Assembly (NCBI RefSeq): GCF_047123815.1
Contig: NZ_CP138920.1
Span: forward strand, 2,356,001 to 2,420,000
Reading direction: 5' to 3'
From: Maricaulis sp017643475
Lineage (GTDB): Bacteria; Pseudomonadota; Alphaproteobacteria; Caulobacterales; Maricaulaceae
Length of the DNA stretch: 64,000 bases
The notes beneath the pieces were generated by a model. The model ran no database searches, was not told where the DNA came from, and was given only the letters and a program-made list of their open reading frames with translations. The translations under genes were made by a program, and so were the position numbers. This document shows, one piece after another, positions 8,506 through 16,747 of this stretch (position 1 is its first letter; each line of letters starts with the position of its first letter).

Positions 8506-9485
8506 GCCACCTCGGCCTTGATCGGGGCTTCGGGCAGGTCTTCTGCGAAGACGCGCTGGTACATTTCCGCGATGACCGGGCGTTCCAGCTCGTCACACTT
8601 GTTCAGGAAGGTGAGGCGGAAGGCGTGGCCGAGATCGTTGAAGATCTCGTAGTTCTCCGCCCAGGTCAGAACCGTACGCGGGCTCATCACGGTGGAGATA
8701 TCGCCATTGATGAAAGCTTCGCGGGAAAGATCCGCGACCTTGACCATGTTGGCGACCATGTCCTCGCCGCCATCGGCCGCTGCAATCTTTTTCATCTTGG
8801 CCAGGACGATCTTGTTCTCGGTCTCGAACGGCAGGTAGTTCAGCGTCGAGACGATGGACCAGCGGTCCATCTGGCCCTGGTTGATCTGTTGCGTGCCGTG
8901 ATAGAGGCCGGTGGTATCACCCAGACCGATCGTGTTCGTGGTGGCGAACAGGCGGAAATGCGGGTGCGGGCGGATGACCTTGGTCTGGTCCAGCAGGGTC
9001 AGAGAGCCGGAGGCTTCCAGCACGCGCTGGATCACGAACATCACGTCCGGACGACCGGCATCATATTCATCAAACAGGAGGGCGACCGGGCGCTGCAGGG
9101 CCCACGGCAGGATGCCTTCCTGGAATTCGGTGATCTGCTTGCCGTCTTTAAGGACGATGGCGTCCTTGCCGACCATGTCGATACGGCTGACATGGCTGTC
9201 CAGGTTTACGCGCACCATCGGCCAGTTGAGGCGGGCGGCGACCTGTTCCACATGGGTGGATTTACCGGTGCCGTGATAGCCCTGGATCATGACGCGGCGA
9301 TTATAGGCAAAACCCGCCAGGATGGAGCGCGTGGTCGCCGGGTCGAAGACATAGTCCTCGTCAATGATCGGCGTGTGATCGTCACGCTGCGAGAACATCG
9401 GCACCTCGAAGCCGGCATCGAAACCGAACAGCGCTTTGGTGTCTGCAATGGCGTCAGGCGCCTGGAGGGGGAAACTATCGCTCAT
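8502..9485 (-). CDS. cobS: Aerobic cobaltochelatase ATPase subunit CobS
   Basis: MoxR-type AAA+ ATPase (327 residues) that works with CobT and CobN in ATP-driven cobalt insertion. Walker A is GYHGTGKST (near residue 69), Walker B is PVALLFDEYDAGRPD, and the sensor region is FRLFATTNTIGLGDTTGLYHGT, which is characteristic of CobS. The start ATG 9485 (MSDSFPLQAPDA) is preferred; an upstream extension of 42 residues has no family resemblance. The 3' end overlaps the convergent PepSY gene by 4 bp. Downstream of cobS in its own direction, the next B12 gene is cobT, but 7 kb of flagellar, deacetylase and copper genes lie between. Confidence 0.95.
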   Translation of the reverse strand: MSDSFPLQAPDAIADTKALFGFDAGFEVPMFSQRDDHTPIIDEDYVFDPATTRSILAGFAYNRRVMIQGYHGTGKSTHVEQVAARLNWPMVRVNLDSHVSRIDMVGKDAIVLKDGKQITEFQEGILPWALQRPVALLFDEYDAGRPDVMFVIQRVLEASGSLTLLDQTKVIRPHPHFRLFATTNTIGLGDTTGLYHGTQQINQGQMDRWSIVSTLNYLPFETENKIVLAKMKKIAAADGGEDMVANMVKVADLSREAFINGDISTVMSPRTVLTWAENYEIFNDLGHAFRLTFLNKCDELERPVIAEMYQRVFAEDLPEAPIKAEVA

Positions 9486-9595
9486 GGAACCGGTCTTCTT
9501 GGGGAGGTGGCTGGGCCAACGAATAAGATGACTAGATCTATAGCACGCTGCCGATGCGGGGGAAGGCCAGTGCCAAAACGCTCGGCAGTTGGAGG

Positions 9596-10210
9596 CTAGG
9601 CCATGCCGCAATTCTTGAGGATCTGGTAGGCCGCGATGACGCGTCCCAGCTGTTCCTCGGAGGAGCGGTCGCCGCCATTGGAATCCGGGTGGAACTGGCG
9701 CACCAGTTCCGCATAACGCTTGCGAACCGCCGAGGGTTTCACATCCGGATCAAGCGACATGGTCTCCAGCGCCTTGGTCTGCAGACGGCCCATGCGGGGA
9801 CCGGTATCCGCCTCGCGTTCGGGCTCCTTGCGATCGCCGAACATGCCATAGGGGTCGGAGAAACCATCCTGGAAATTCTTCGACGCCTTGGAGGCCTTGG
9901 CCGAGGCCGAGTGCGTATTGCGCCAGCTCCAGGTCGGGCGATGGCCATAGGCCGCGCTCTCGCGGAAGGACTGGGCGGCGCTTTCGCTCATGCCCTCGAA
10001 GAAATTCCACGACTTGTTGTATTCAGCTGCATGGCTCTGACAGAACCAGTAGAAGTCGTTGAGCTGGTCATTGGACTTGGGCGCACGGCTGTCGCCATGT
10101 TTGTTACAGCCGGGCCATTCGCACACACGTTCCTCCGGCGCCGGCTCGTCCTTGGGCGGCTTGATCCGGATGTCCTTGAAACGCGGTTTATAGTTGAATG
10201 CTTCAGCCAT
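9596..10210 (-). CDS. DnaJ-domain protein (C-terminal J domain)
   Basis: A 204-residue J-domain protein common next to cobS/bolA in alphaproteobacteria. The N-terminal part (CEWPGCNKHG ... FYWFCQSHAAEYN) has a Cys/His arrangement that could bind zinc. The J domain lies at the C-terminus (about residues 150-204) with the essential HPD motif in RQFHPDSNGGD, the reverse of classic DnaJ order. It presumably recruits Hsp70 (DnaK) to a specific client, which is unknown. ATG 10210 (MAEAFNYKPRF) is preferred over a start 12 codons upstream. It is divergent from bolA with a 63-bp gap. Confidence 0.85.
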   Translation of the reverse strand: MAEAFNYKPRFKDIRIKPPKDEPAPEERVCEWPGCNKHGDSRAPKSNDQLNDFYWFCQSHAAEYNKSWNFFEGMSESAAQSFRESAAYGHRPTWSWRNTHSASAKASKASKNFQDGFSDPYGMFGDRKEPEREADTGPRMGRLQTKALETMSLDPDVKPSAVRKRYAELVRQFHPDSNGGDRSSEEQLGRVIAAYQILKNCGMA

Positions 10211-10273
10211 GTTTCTAAGTATGGGGGCTCGCTGGTAAAGCGGCAATGAAAGCGACGAGAAAAGAGATCAAAA

Positions 10274-10537
10274 ATGTCTGATGTCCGCGCCCTGATCGAA
10301 TCCAAGCTGCAAGCCGCCTTCACGCCGGCCGAGCTGGATGTGATCGATGACAGCCATCTCCACGCCGGACATGCCGGTGCCCGCCCGGGTGGTCAAAGCC
10401 ATTTCACAGTGAAAATTGTCGCTGACCGTTTCAAGGGCCAGACCCGTGTCGCCATTCACCGCATGATCAACGAGGCCCTGGCCGAGGAACTGGCCGGCCC
10501 GGTGCATGCCCTGGCGATCAAGGCGAGTGCGCCGTGA
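10274..10537 (+). CDS. bolA: BolA family protein
   Basis: An 87-residue BolA/IbaG-type protein. These proteins work with monothiol glutaredoxins in Fe-S and iron homeostasis, and some bind DNA. The full domain is present: the N-terminal helix (LIESKLQAAF), the H-rich beta turn (DDSHLHAGHAG with GQSHFTVKI), and the C-terminal helix (RVAIHRMINEALAEEL followed by VHALAI). The conserved His residues HxH and H in SHF are present. A 4-bp overlap (GTGA) couples it to the small membrane protein gene that follows. Confidence 0.93.
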   Translation: MSDVRALIESKLQAAFTPAELDVIDDSHLHAGHAGARPGGQSHFTVKIVADRFKGQTRVAIHRMINEALAEELAGPVHALAIKASAP

Positions 10538-10812
10538 CGACCAGGAGCAGGCTGGCTCTGTTTCGCATCTTTGCCGCCCTGCTTGGTGTGTTTGGCCTGC
10601 TCCATCTGATGGGGCTCGGGCGAGATTATTCGTTCATATCGATCGGGTTTTTCACGCTGGTTGTCGCGGTGGCCGGTTATCTGGCCCGGGCAGTGGTTAA
10701 AGGGCGTCATGCCAGCCCACATTTACGCTGGCGGCGCATGTTGTTTGCGACAGCTGTTGCGCTCGCCGTGCTCTTCGCGGTTGCGGTTGGCGTCAATCTC
10801 TTGGTCTATTGA
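10534..10812 (+). CDS. Small membrane protein, unknown function
   Basis: A 92-residue protein with three predicted hydrophobic segments (FRIFAALLGVFGLLHLMGL, FISIGFFTLVVAVAGYLA and MLFATAVALAVLFAVAVGVNLLV) separated by short basic loops. The start is GTG 10534, overlapping the bolA stop, so it is likely translated by coupling. I do not recognise a family. Gene order suggests only co-expression with bolA. Confidence 0.6.
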   Translation: MTTRSRLALFRIFAALLGVFGLLHLMGLGRDYSFISIGFFTLVVAVAGYLARAVVKGRHASPHLRWRRMLFATAVALAVLFAVAVGVNLLVY

Positions 10813-10832
10813 GCGAGGAGCCAGATGGGGCT

Positions 10833-10881
10833 GGCTCGCCTTCGCCACGGCTACGGCGAGCCCACTTCTCCGGAGGCGAAG
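10833..10881. repeat. Nested inverted repeat after the bolA operon
   Basis: GGCTCGCC (10833-10840) pairs with GGCGAGCC (10855-10862), and CTTCGCC (10840-10846) pairs with GGCGAAG (10875-10881). The two possible hairpins are mutually exclusive. It sits between the end of the bolA operon and the end of a convergent hydrolase gene, so it may act as a bidirectional terminator or be a REP-like element; no clear T tract follows. Confidence 0.5.
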
Positions 10882-10886
10882 ATAAA

Positions 10887-11837
10887 CTACCCCCAGCCCG
10901 GGCCTGTCAGGACTTCCAGCGCTGATGCCACGGCGATCGGCTGGTCCAGGATCAGGTGATGCTGCGCGTCCGGGATCGAGATCATCGAGGTCTCAGGCCC
11001 GAACGTCTCGCGCATGAAGGCCCAGATCTCGTCATTGACCAGGATGCTGTCGCCGCCGCGGAAAAGCGCGACACGGGTTTTCAGCGATGCCGCCAGCTCG
11101 GCCGGCGGCTTGCGGTCATATTCCAGCTTTTCCCAGAGATGGGGATCAAATTTCCACGTCCAGCCGGTCGTGCCATCTGGCCGTGTCGCCTGTTTCAGGG
11201 ACTGACGGGCGATGTGGTCGAGCAGGAAAGCGTTCTCGCACGGCTGTTCCGGCAGAAGGCGGAAGCGTTCCAGCGCGGCCTCGAAAGTCGCATATGTATT
11301 GCCGCCGCGGCTGGGCGGGCTGGAGCGGCGCTGTTCCTCCAGCGGGCGGATCGGGCTGTCGAGAATGGCGACGCCGCGCAATTTCTCGCCATATTCCATG
11401 GCCGTGGCCAGGCTGACAAACCCGCCAAATGAGTGACCGACCACATAGGGTGCACCTGCGTCAAAGGCACCGCCGTCACGGGCGACGGTCATGACTTCCT
11501 TGGCATAAAGATCCATGCGGTAGGTGTCGCGGTGATCACTGTCGCCCATGCCGGACAGGTCCAGCGCCACCACACGTCGGGTCGGCGCCAGGAAGGGCGC
11601 GATACTGTCCCACCAGTCCTTGTGGGCGACACCGCCATGCACCAGCACCAGGCCGGGCTGACCACGCTCGCCCCAGGCTTTCCAGTGAATGTTGGCTTCC
11701 TCGACTACGGATATGCCGGTGTCGACGGAAGTTTCAAGGGCTTTTTCGAACCATGCCGGAGCCGGCGGTTTGGCGCCGGCAAACTCCTTCAGCGGAGCAG
11801 GCGGACGCTTCATCGGGGAGACTTTTGTTTTTGTCAT
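10887..11837 (-). CDS. Alpha/beta-fold hydrolase
   Basis: A 316-residue hydrolase. The fold is shown by the oxyanion motif LVLVHGGVAHKDWW, the strand-turn VVALDLSGMGDSD, and the nucleophile elbow GHSFGG (Ser near residue 148), with a late His in DAQHHLIL. The 40-residue N-terminal Pro/Lys-rich extension precedes the conserved fold. The substrate is unknown; it may be an esterase, epoxide hydrolase or C-C hydrolase. It starts at ATG 11837 (MTKTKVSPMKRP); a downstream ATG eight codons later is an alternative. It is transcribed behind the CPBP protease gene with a 37-bp gap. Confidence 0.8.
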   Translation of the reverse strand: MTKTKVSPMKRPPAPLKEFAGAKPPAPAWFEKALETSVDTGISVVEEANIHWKAWGERGQPGLVLVHGGVAHKDWWDSIAPFLAPTRRVVALDLSGMGDSDHRDTYRMDLYAKEVMTVARDGGAFDAGAPYVVGHSFGGFVSLATAMEYGEKLRGVAILDSPIRPLEEQRRSSPPSRGGNTYATFEAALERFRLLPEQPCENAFLLDHIARQSLKQATRPDGTTGWTWKFDPHLWEKLEYDRKPPAELAASLKTRVALFRGGDSILVNDEIWAFMRETFGPETSMISIPDAQHHLILDQPIAVASALEVLTGPGWG

Positions 11838-11874
11838 GCCCTAGCGCTAGACCCGCCCGGGCAGGGCGTCAATC

Positions 11875-12687
11875 TCAACCCGGCTGCAAACCGAGCAATT
11901 GGGGGACGACGAATACGGCCCATGCATTATTGGCCATATGTCCGAGTACGGGGGCGGCAACGCGTCCGGTGACGACGCGGGCGATGCCCAGGCCAACGCC
12001 GAGGAAGAAGGTCGTCGTCATGACGAGCAGGCCCTGGGGTGTGTGGATCAGGCCGAAGGCGACGGACGAGATCAGGATGGCGAAGATGGTCGGCACGCCG
12101 CGCGCCATCAGCATGGGCAGCATCCAGCCGCGAAAGAGGATCTCCTCCACGATGGGGGCGGCAATGACCGACAGGAGGACAACGGCCCACAGGGCCGCGC
12201 CGGACTGGGTGACGTCATCCACATTGGTCAGGTCTTCCGGTGCCGCGCCACCGGACAGGGTCAGGCTGGCATCGACCATGGCAAATTCGTGGAACATCAC
12301 CGATAGGCGACCCCCGATCGTGATGACGAACAGCAGAACCAGAATGGCGAGGGCAATCTCGGAGAACTTGACCGGCATGATCGAGAAGGCCGACCGCGCG
12401 GCGCCGTAACTGGAAAAGCGGACCCACATGATCAGGGCGAGCGTTGCGTAAGCCGCAGCAGATGCCGTGAAGATCACCGTGTTCAGCAATTGTGCGTCCG
12501 GTGACAGCGAGAACATCTGCCAGGTCGAGGCGACAACCATCGAGAAAGCAATGAAGAGTACAAACAGCAGGATCGGCCAGACGATCATGCCCGGCAGGCT
12601 GTGGATGATCGCCAGGCGGTGTTCCGGCGCAATGCGCGAGAACCCGTCTTTTTCCGGAAATCTCCAGGCCGGTTCGTGTGTCGACAT
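11875..12687 (-). CDS. CPBP family intramembrane metalloprotease
   Basis: A 270-residue multi-pass membrane protein. The CPBP (Rce1/Abi) signature is present: EEILFRGW (the Glu pair and Arg), then FAILISSVAFGLIHTP (catalytic His block), then LGHMANNAWAV (third block). About seven hydrophobic segments are visible. ATG 12687 (MSTHEPAWRFPEK) is chosen because the 15 residues upstream of it do not look like this family. Bacterial members cleave membrane proteins or process small peptides; the client here is unknown. It precedes the alpha/beta hydrolase in the same direction. Confidence 0.85.
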   Translation of the reverse strand: MSTHEPAWRFPEKDGFSRIAPEHRLAIIHSLPGMIVWPILLFVLFIAFSMVVASTWQMFSLSPDAQLLNTVIFTASAAAYATLALIMWVRFSSYGAARSAFSIMPVKFSEIALAILVLLFVITIGGRLSVMFHEFAMVDASLTLSGGAAPEDLTNVDDVTQSGAALWAVVLLSVIAAPIVEEILFRGWMLPMLMARGVPTIFAILISSVAFGLIHTPQGLLVMTTTFFLGVGLGIARVVTGRVAAPVLGHMANNAWAVFVVPQLLGLQPG

Positions 12688-12754
12688 GTTCAGCGGGCTC
12701 CGGCCTGTGGCTAGCTGAGGTGAGCATATCACAACAACGCCCTGAGTCTTATGC

Positions 12755-12770
12755 TTAACCCTTCGTTGCC
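12755..12770. promoter_or_regulatory. CtrA-like box upstream of the tacA-like gene (weak)
   Basis: TTAA-CCCTTCG-TTGCC resembles the CtrA consensus TTAA-N7-TTAAC with two mismatches in the second half. In Caulobacter, tacA transcription is CtrA-dependent (established knowledge), which makes the position plausible. It is 120 bp upstream of the start. Confidence 0.3.
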
Positions 12771-12889
12771 GACGCTTTCACGCGATTTTTAGACAAGTGT
12801 CCCATAACGGTTCGCATAGACGCCCCGTCAGCGATGGCGGTGAGGCCAAAGGCCCGGCGAGAATATAAGCGACCGAAAAGGCGTGGGTG

Positions 12890-14332
12890 ATGGTGAAATC
12901 TGTTCTGATCGTCGATGACGATCCGACACAACGCCGCCTGTTACAGGCGGTGATCGAAAAGCAGGGTTTCAGGGCCGAGACCGCTGAAAGCGGCGAGGAT
13001 GCCCTGGACCGCATCGCATCCGGGGGAGTTGATGTGATGCTGCTCGATCTGATCATGCCGGGAATGGACGGCATGGAGACGCTCGAGGCTGTTCAGCACA
13101 AACAACCGGATCTCCCTGTTATTGTCCTGACTGCTTCCGGCGGTATCGAGACAGTTGTTGCGGCCATGCGCGGCGGCGCGGCAGACTTCTTCGTCAAGCC
13201 GGCCAGCCCCGAACGGATCACGGTATCCATCCGTAATGCACTGAAGGTCCAGAACCTGTCCGGTGAGGTGAAACGCCTGACCAAGAAGGTCGAGGGTCGT
13301 CTCGGTTTCTCCGACATGATTGCCGGTGCACCGGCCATGCAACAGGTTGTGCGCCTGGGCGAGCGTGCAGCACAGTCGGACATTCCGATCCTCATCACCG
13401 GTGAGAGTGGTGTGGGCAAGGAGCTGGTTGCGCAATCGATCATGGCGGCAAGCAAACGGGCCGGAGAGCCCTTTGTTGCGGTGAACTGCGGTGCGATCCC
13501 GGAGAATCTGGTGGAGTCGACGCTTTTCGGTCACGAAAAGGGCGCGTTCACAGGGGCTGTGGGCAAACACGCAGGCAAATTCCAGGAAGCCGATGGTGGC
13601 ACGTTATTCCTGGACGAGATCGGCGAACTGCCGCTGGACATGCAGGTCAAGCTGTTGCGGGCCCTGCAGGAAGGCGAGGTCGACCCGGTCGGTTCCAAAC
13701 GCCCTGTAAAGGTCAATGTGCGGATCATCTCTGCAACCAACCGGGACCTGGCCGAACAGGTCGCCGCGGGCCAGTTCCGTGAAGATCTCTTCTATCGTCT
13801 GAATGTGTTCCCGATCGAGGTGCCCTCGCTGCAGGAACGCAAGGAAGATGTACCGGCCCTGGTTCGGCATTTCATCGGTCGTTTCAATGCCCAGGAGGAC
13901 AAGTCGATCCTGGATGCGGCGCCGGAAACGCACGCGCTTCTGTCCAGCTATGACTGGCCCGGCAATGTGCGCCAGCTGGAGAATTCGGTGTTCCGGGCGG
14001 TCGTGCTCGCGGACAGTGATTATCTCAAGCCGGAGGACTTCCCGCAGATTTCCGGACTGACGCCGTCTATCGAGGCAGACGGTCCGGTCGGCGCGGTAGA
14101 TGTGCTCGCTGAAGTGGTCGCAGGGGGCTCAGCGCCGGTGGAGATCATGGATGATGGCGGTCATCTGCGATCACTGGAAGACATCGAGCGCGATCTCATC
14201 GAGTTCGCTATCGAGAATTATGCCGGTCGAATGAGCGAGGTTGCCCGCCGGCTGGGTGTGGGACGCTCGACGCTTTATCGCAAGGTTCGCGAATACGACC
14301 TGGACGTGGATGGCGTTCGCGCCACGGGTTGA
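12890..14332 (+). CDS. tacA: Sigma-54-dependent response regulator, TacA-like
   Basis: A 480-residue NtrC-class activator. Domains in order: a receiver (1-120) with DDD near residue 9 and the phospho-acceptor Asp in LLDLIMPG; an AAA+ domain with Walker A GESGVGKE, the sigma-54 contact loop GAFTGA and Walker B LFLDEIGELP; and a C-terminal Fis-type helix-turn-helix (MSEVARRLGVGRSTLYRKV). ATG 12890 is preferred to GTG 12887. The opening DDDPTQRRLLQA and the presence of gapR 3 kb downstream agree with Caulobacter TacA, which controls stalk and cell-cycle genes under the ShkA-ShpA relay. The ortholog name is inference; the class is firm. Confidence 0.85.
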   Translation: MVKSVLIVDDDPTQRRLLQAVIEKQGFRAETAESGEDALDRIASGGVDVMLLDLIMPGMDGMETLEAVQHKQPDLPVIVLTASGGIETVVAAMRGGAADFFVKPASPERITVSIRNALKVQNLSGEVKRLTKKVEGRLGFSDMIAGAPAMQQVVRLGERAAQSDIPILITGESGVGKELVAQSIMAASKRAGEPFVAVNCGAIPENLVESTLFGHEKGAFTGAVGKHAGKFQEADGGTLFLDEIGELPLDMQVKLLRALQEGEVDPVGSKRPVKVNVRIISATNRDLAEQVAAGQFREDLFYRLNVFPIEVPSLQERKEDVPALVRHFIGRFNAQEDKSILDAAPETHALLSSYDWPGNVRQLENSVFRAVVLADSDYLKPEDFPQISGLTPSIEADGPVGAVDVLAEVVAGGSAPVEIMDDGGHLRSLEDIERDLIEFAIENYAGRMSEVARRLGVGRSTLYRKVREYDLDVDGVRATG

Positions 14333-14357
14333 TCCACGACGCACATCGGGGGATGTG

Positions 14358-14388
14358 AAGGCCGGTGATCGGGGGATCGCCGGCCTTT
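14358..14388 (+). terminator. Rho-independent terminator after the tacA-like gene
   Basis: A 13-bp stem AAGGCCGGTGATC / GATCGCCGGCCTT with one T-G wobble and a GGGG loop is followed by a short T-rich stretch (TTTGTCGTTT). It is 26 bp past the stop codon and also faces the convergent ASCH gene, so it may work in both directions. Confidence 0.7.
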
Positions 14389-14401
14389 GTCGTTTGCTGT
14401 G

Positions 14402-14872
14402 TCAGCGCTCGGGGACCCAGGCCAGCTCGAACCGCTCATAGACCGCGTCCATGTCGGTGGAGAAGGTGAAACCCTCGCGCTCGGCCTCGCGCTGCCAGAA
14501 GGCGCAATGGCCCTGCATCCAGTCTTCCAGCGTTCGATCACCTTCACCCTCGTCCCAGGCGAATTGGGCATCGGTGTCACGGACCGGCTTGATCTCGACC
14601 GATGTGATCCGCAGCACACAGCGCGGCTCATCTCTGCCATCGAGCACGATCGCCAGATTGCCCACGCGCGGCAGCTCGCTGTCGGCATCCGGGCCGAGAT
14701 ACCAGCGGGCGAGGGAACAGGTGGCGCGTTTCTGGCCGATAAGTATCAGGCCCAACAGCTCGTCCGCCATTTCAGGGCTGTCGCCAAAGGCGGAGATGTC
14801 CTGCGGCCGGTCGGCGGTTTCGCCCGTCGCTGCCTTGAAACTCTCCCAGAATGTGCGCTGTCCAGGTGTCAT
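14402..14872 (-). CDS. ASCH domain-containing protein
   Basis: A 156-residue protein matching the stand-alone ASCH (PUA-like) domain family, which is predicted to bind RNA and in some members hydrolyses modified nucleosides. Visible family motifs are GQKRATCSLARWY, the LPRVGNLAIVLDG strand pair and CVLRITSVEIKPVRD. The start is ATG 14872 (MTPGQRTFWESF) with a good upstream AAGGGG. It is divergent from ppk2 with 45 bp between starts. Confidence 0.82.
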   Translation of the reverse strand: MTPGQRTFWESFKAATGETADRPQDISAFGDSPEMADELLGLILIGQKRATCSLARWYLGPDADSELPRVGNLAIVLDGRDEPRCVLRITSVEIKPVRDTDAQFAWDEGEGDRTLEDWMQGHCAFWQREAEREGFTFSTDMDAVYERFELAWVPER

Positions 14873-14917
14873 GTCTGCCCCTTGCCCAAACGTGCATATA
14901 CCCATGATAGTAGCGGC

Positions 14918-15676
14918 ATGAACAAGGATGAATACCGCGCTCATCTGCATGACTTGCAGATCGAGCTGGTGGCCATGCAGCGCCATCTCATCGCTGGTAA
15001 TCACCGCTTGCTGATCCTGCTGGAGGGGCGTGATGCGGCCGGCAAGGGCGGCTTGATCAAGCGCATCACCGAACATCTCAGCCCGCGCGAAACCCGGGTG
15101 ATTGCCCTGGGTAAGCCGAACGCACGGGATCGTGGCAGCTGGTATTTCCAGCGTTACGTCCCGCATTCGCCCAGCGCCGGAGAGTGCGTGATTTTCAACC
15201 GCTCCTGGTACAACCGGGCAGGCGTGGAGCCGGTGATGGGGTTCTGCACACGCGAGGAGCGTGACAGTTTCCTCGATCAGGTCGTGCCTTTCGAGCGCAT
15301 GCAGGTCGAGGCCGGAACGACGCTTCTGAAATACTATCTCGACATTTCGCGCGAGGAGCAGGCAGCGAGGCTGGAAGCACGCCAGAGTGATCCGCTGAAG
15401 ACCTGGAAGACCAGCCCGATCGATGCCGTCGCGCTGCAGAAATACGACGCCTATACCGTTGCGCGTGACCACATGCTTCAGTGCAGTGACCACGAACACG
15501 GGCGCTGGGGCATTGTCCGGGCTGACAACAAACACGAAGCGCGGATCAATGTGATCCGGGATATTCTGCGATCCGTTCCACACCCCGGACCGATCCGTGA
15601 GGACCAGGCATCGGACCGCGATATCGTCTTCCGCTTCCGTCCGAACATGCTGACGAACGGCTCTCTGGCGCGCTAG
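14918..15676 (+). CDS. ppk2: Polyphosphate kinase 2 family protein
   Basis: Transfers phosphate between polyphosphate and nucleotides (PPK2 family, usually polyP-driven NDP/NMP kinase). The 252-residue protein has Walker A EGRDAAGKGG (about 36-45), the RGSWYFQRYVPHSP segment, Walker B-like VIFNRSWYNRAGVEPVMGF, and the lid-region DPLKTWKTSPID. All are canonical for single-domain PPK2. ATG 14918 (MNKDEYRAHLHD) is chosen; the frame stays open upstream across the divergent ASCH gene, but that part has no resemblance to the family. The stop is interlocked with that of the convergent gene in CTAG (15673-15676). Confidence 0.93.
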   Translation: MNKDEYRAHLHDLQIELVAMQRHLIAGNHRLLILLEGRDAAGKGGLIKRITEHLSPRETRVIALGKPNARDRGSWYFQRYVPHSPSAGECVIFNRSWYNRAGVEPVMGFCTREERDSFLDQVVPFERMQVEAGTTLLKYYLDISREEQAARLEARQSDPLKTWKTSPIDAVALQKYDAYTVARDHMLQCSDHEHGRWGIVRADNKHEARINVIRDILRSVPHPGPIREDQASDRDIVFRFRPNMLTNGSLAR

Positions 15677-16155
15677 TGGATGGCGGTGGGCGCGTGATCG
15701 AGGCGCGCCGTGTCGCCAGCTGTCGGTGCGTGACGGTCCACCCAACTCGAATAAACCGGGCGCAGGGCTGATTCCTTCTTGAACAGGACCAGAAGGCGGC
15801 GGCGTAGGCGGTGAACCGTCAGCTCTATCATGTCGGCATCAGGCGTGTCCGCCTGCATGCTGAGCTCGAGATAAGAGCGCAACACCTCGATGCGCTCGAT
15901 CAGGCCATAGAGCTTGAAATCGAGATGGCGGATATAGTCGCGTGTCGCCGGATCTTCCAGCAGGGGCGAATAGATCAGCTCGCTCTTCAGCTCGGCCGTC
16001 GTGTTGAGTTCACGCATGGCTGACTGCAGCGCGTCGCGCCCGCCCTGCGTGCCCAGACCGTGATCCAGAGCCTCGTCGAGCCGGTCGATAATTCCGGTTT
16101 CGAGGCTTTGCAGCATCGCAATTTGTTTCAGCATCTGCGGGTCTCCGATGGGCAC
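15673..16155 (-). CDS. Conserved-looking helical protein, unknown
   Basis: A 160-residue soluble protein with a heptad-like, Leu/Glu/Arg-rich helical composition (LDFKLYGLIERIEVLRSYLEL, LTVHRLRRRLLVLFKKE). There is no signal peptide or membrane segment. I do not recognise a family. A second in-frame ATG seven codons in (MLKQIAMLQ) is equally plausible as start. Codon usage matches the neighbours, and the 4-bp convergent overlap with ppk2 supports the stop. Confidence 0.6.
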   Translation of the reverse strand: MPIGDPQMLKQIAMLQSLETGIIDRLDEALDHGLGTQGGRDALQSAMRELNTTAELKSELIYSPLLEDPATRDYIRHLDFKLYGLIERIEVLRSYLELSMQADTPDADMIELTVHRLRRRLLVLFKKESALRPVYSSWVDRHAPTAGDTARLDHAPTAIH

Positions 16156-16290
16156 TTCGCCTTACCAGCTGTGCCGATCCCTCGCGCTCACAAAACGGTG
16201 ACAAGTTTAATAGAAATTGAAACCTGAGTCATGTCGCATACCTGATGGCAGCTAAGAGTAGTATTGTCTGCGCGTACACGTGTTTTTGCG

Positions 16291-16740
16291 TCAGTCCTTC
16301 AACTTCCCGCCTTCGATTATGACGGGCTTGAAGCCGGTCGCGGGTGGTGGAGAATTTTTGACGTGGGCGTCCGAAGCAGGCAGGTCCTCTACAGGCGCAT
16401 CCTCATTGATATCGCGATCGCGTGAGGAATGCGTCGGCGTCTTGCGCTTGAAACCATTGCCGCGGGACATGGGTTTGCGGCCCTTGCCCTTGGCCTTCTT
16501 CTCGATTTCGCGGAGTTTTACCGACTGGCGGCCGGACAGCGCATCGTCGAGATTGCCCTTGTCCGGATCATTGAAGGCGGAGCCGAATTTCTCGAGGCGC
16601 TCTTCCAGCGATCCGAGAAACTCGTCTTCCCACTCGGATAATTGCGTATCGTCGGCATCGGACTCCGCGGCCGCGCGCTTGGCGCGGGCCAGGCGCCGGA
16701 GCGCCTTGCGGGTCTTCTTGTCGTCGATCTCGCGGGGCAT
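16291..16740 (-). CDS. Basic, charged hypothetical protein
   Basis: A 149-residue protein that is strongly charged: a Lys/Arg-rich N-terminal helix (KKTRKALRRLARAKRAAAE), an acidic central part, a Lys/Arg/Gly-rich segment (KKAKGKGRKPMSRGNGFKRK) and a probably disordered C-terminus. It could bind nucleic acid, but no domain is recognised. ATG 16740 is preferred, since the longer frame upstream overlaps the neighbouring exported protein gene. The gap to that gene is 7 bp, so the two are probably one transcript. Confidence 0.55.
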   Translation of the reverse strand: MPREIDDKKTRKALRRLARAKRAAAESDADDTQLSEWEDEFLGSLEERLEKFGSAFNDPDKGNLDDALSGRQSVKLREIEKKAKGKGRKPMSRGNGFKRKTPTHSSRDRDINEDAPVEDLPASDAHVKNSPPPATGFKPVIIEGGKLKD

Positions 16741-16747
16741 ACCGCCT

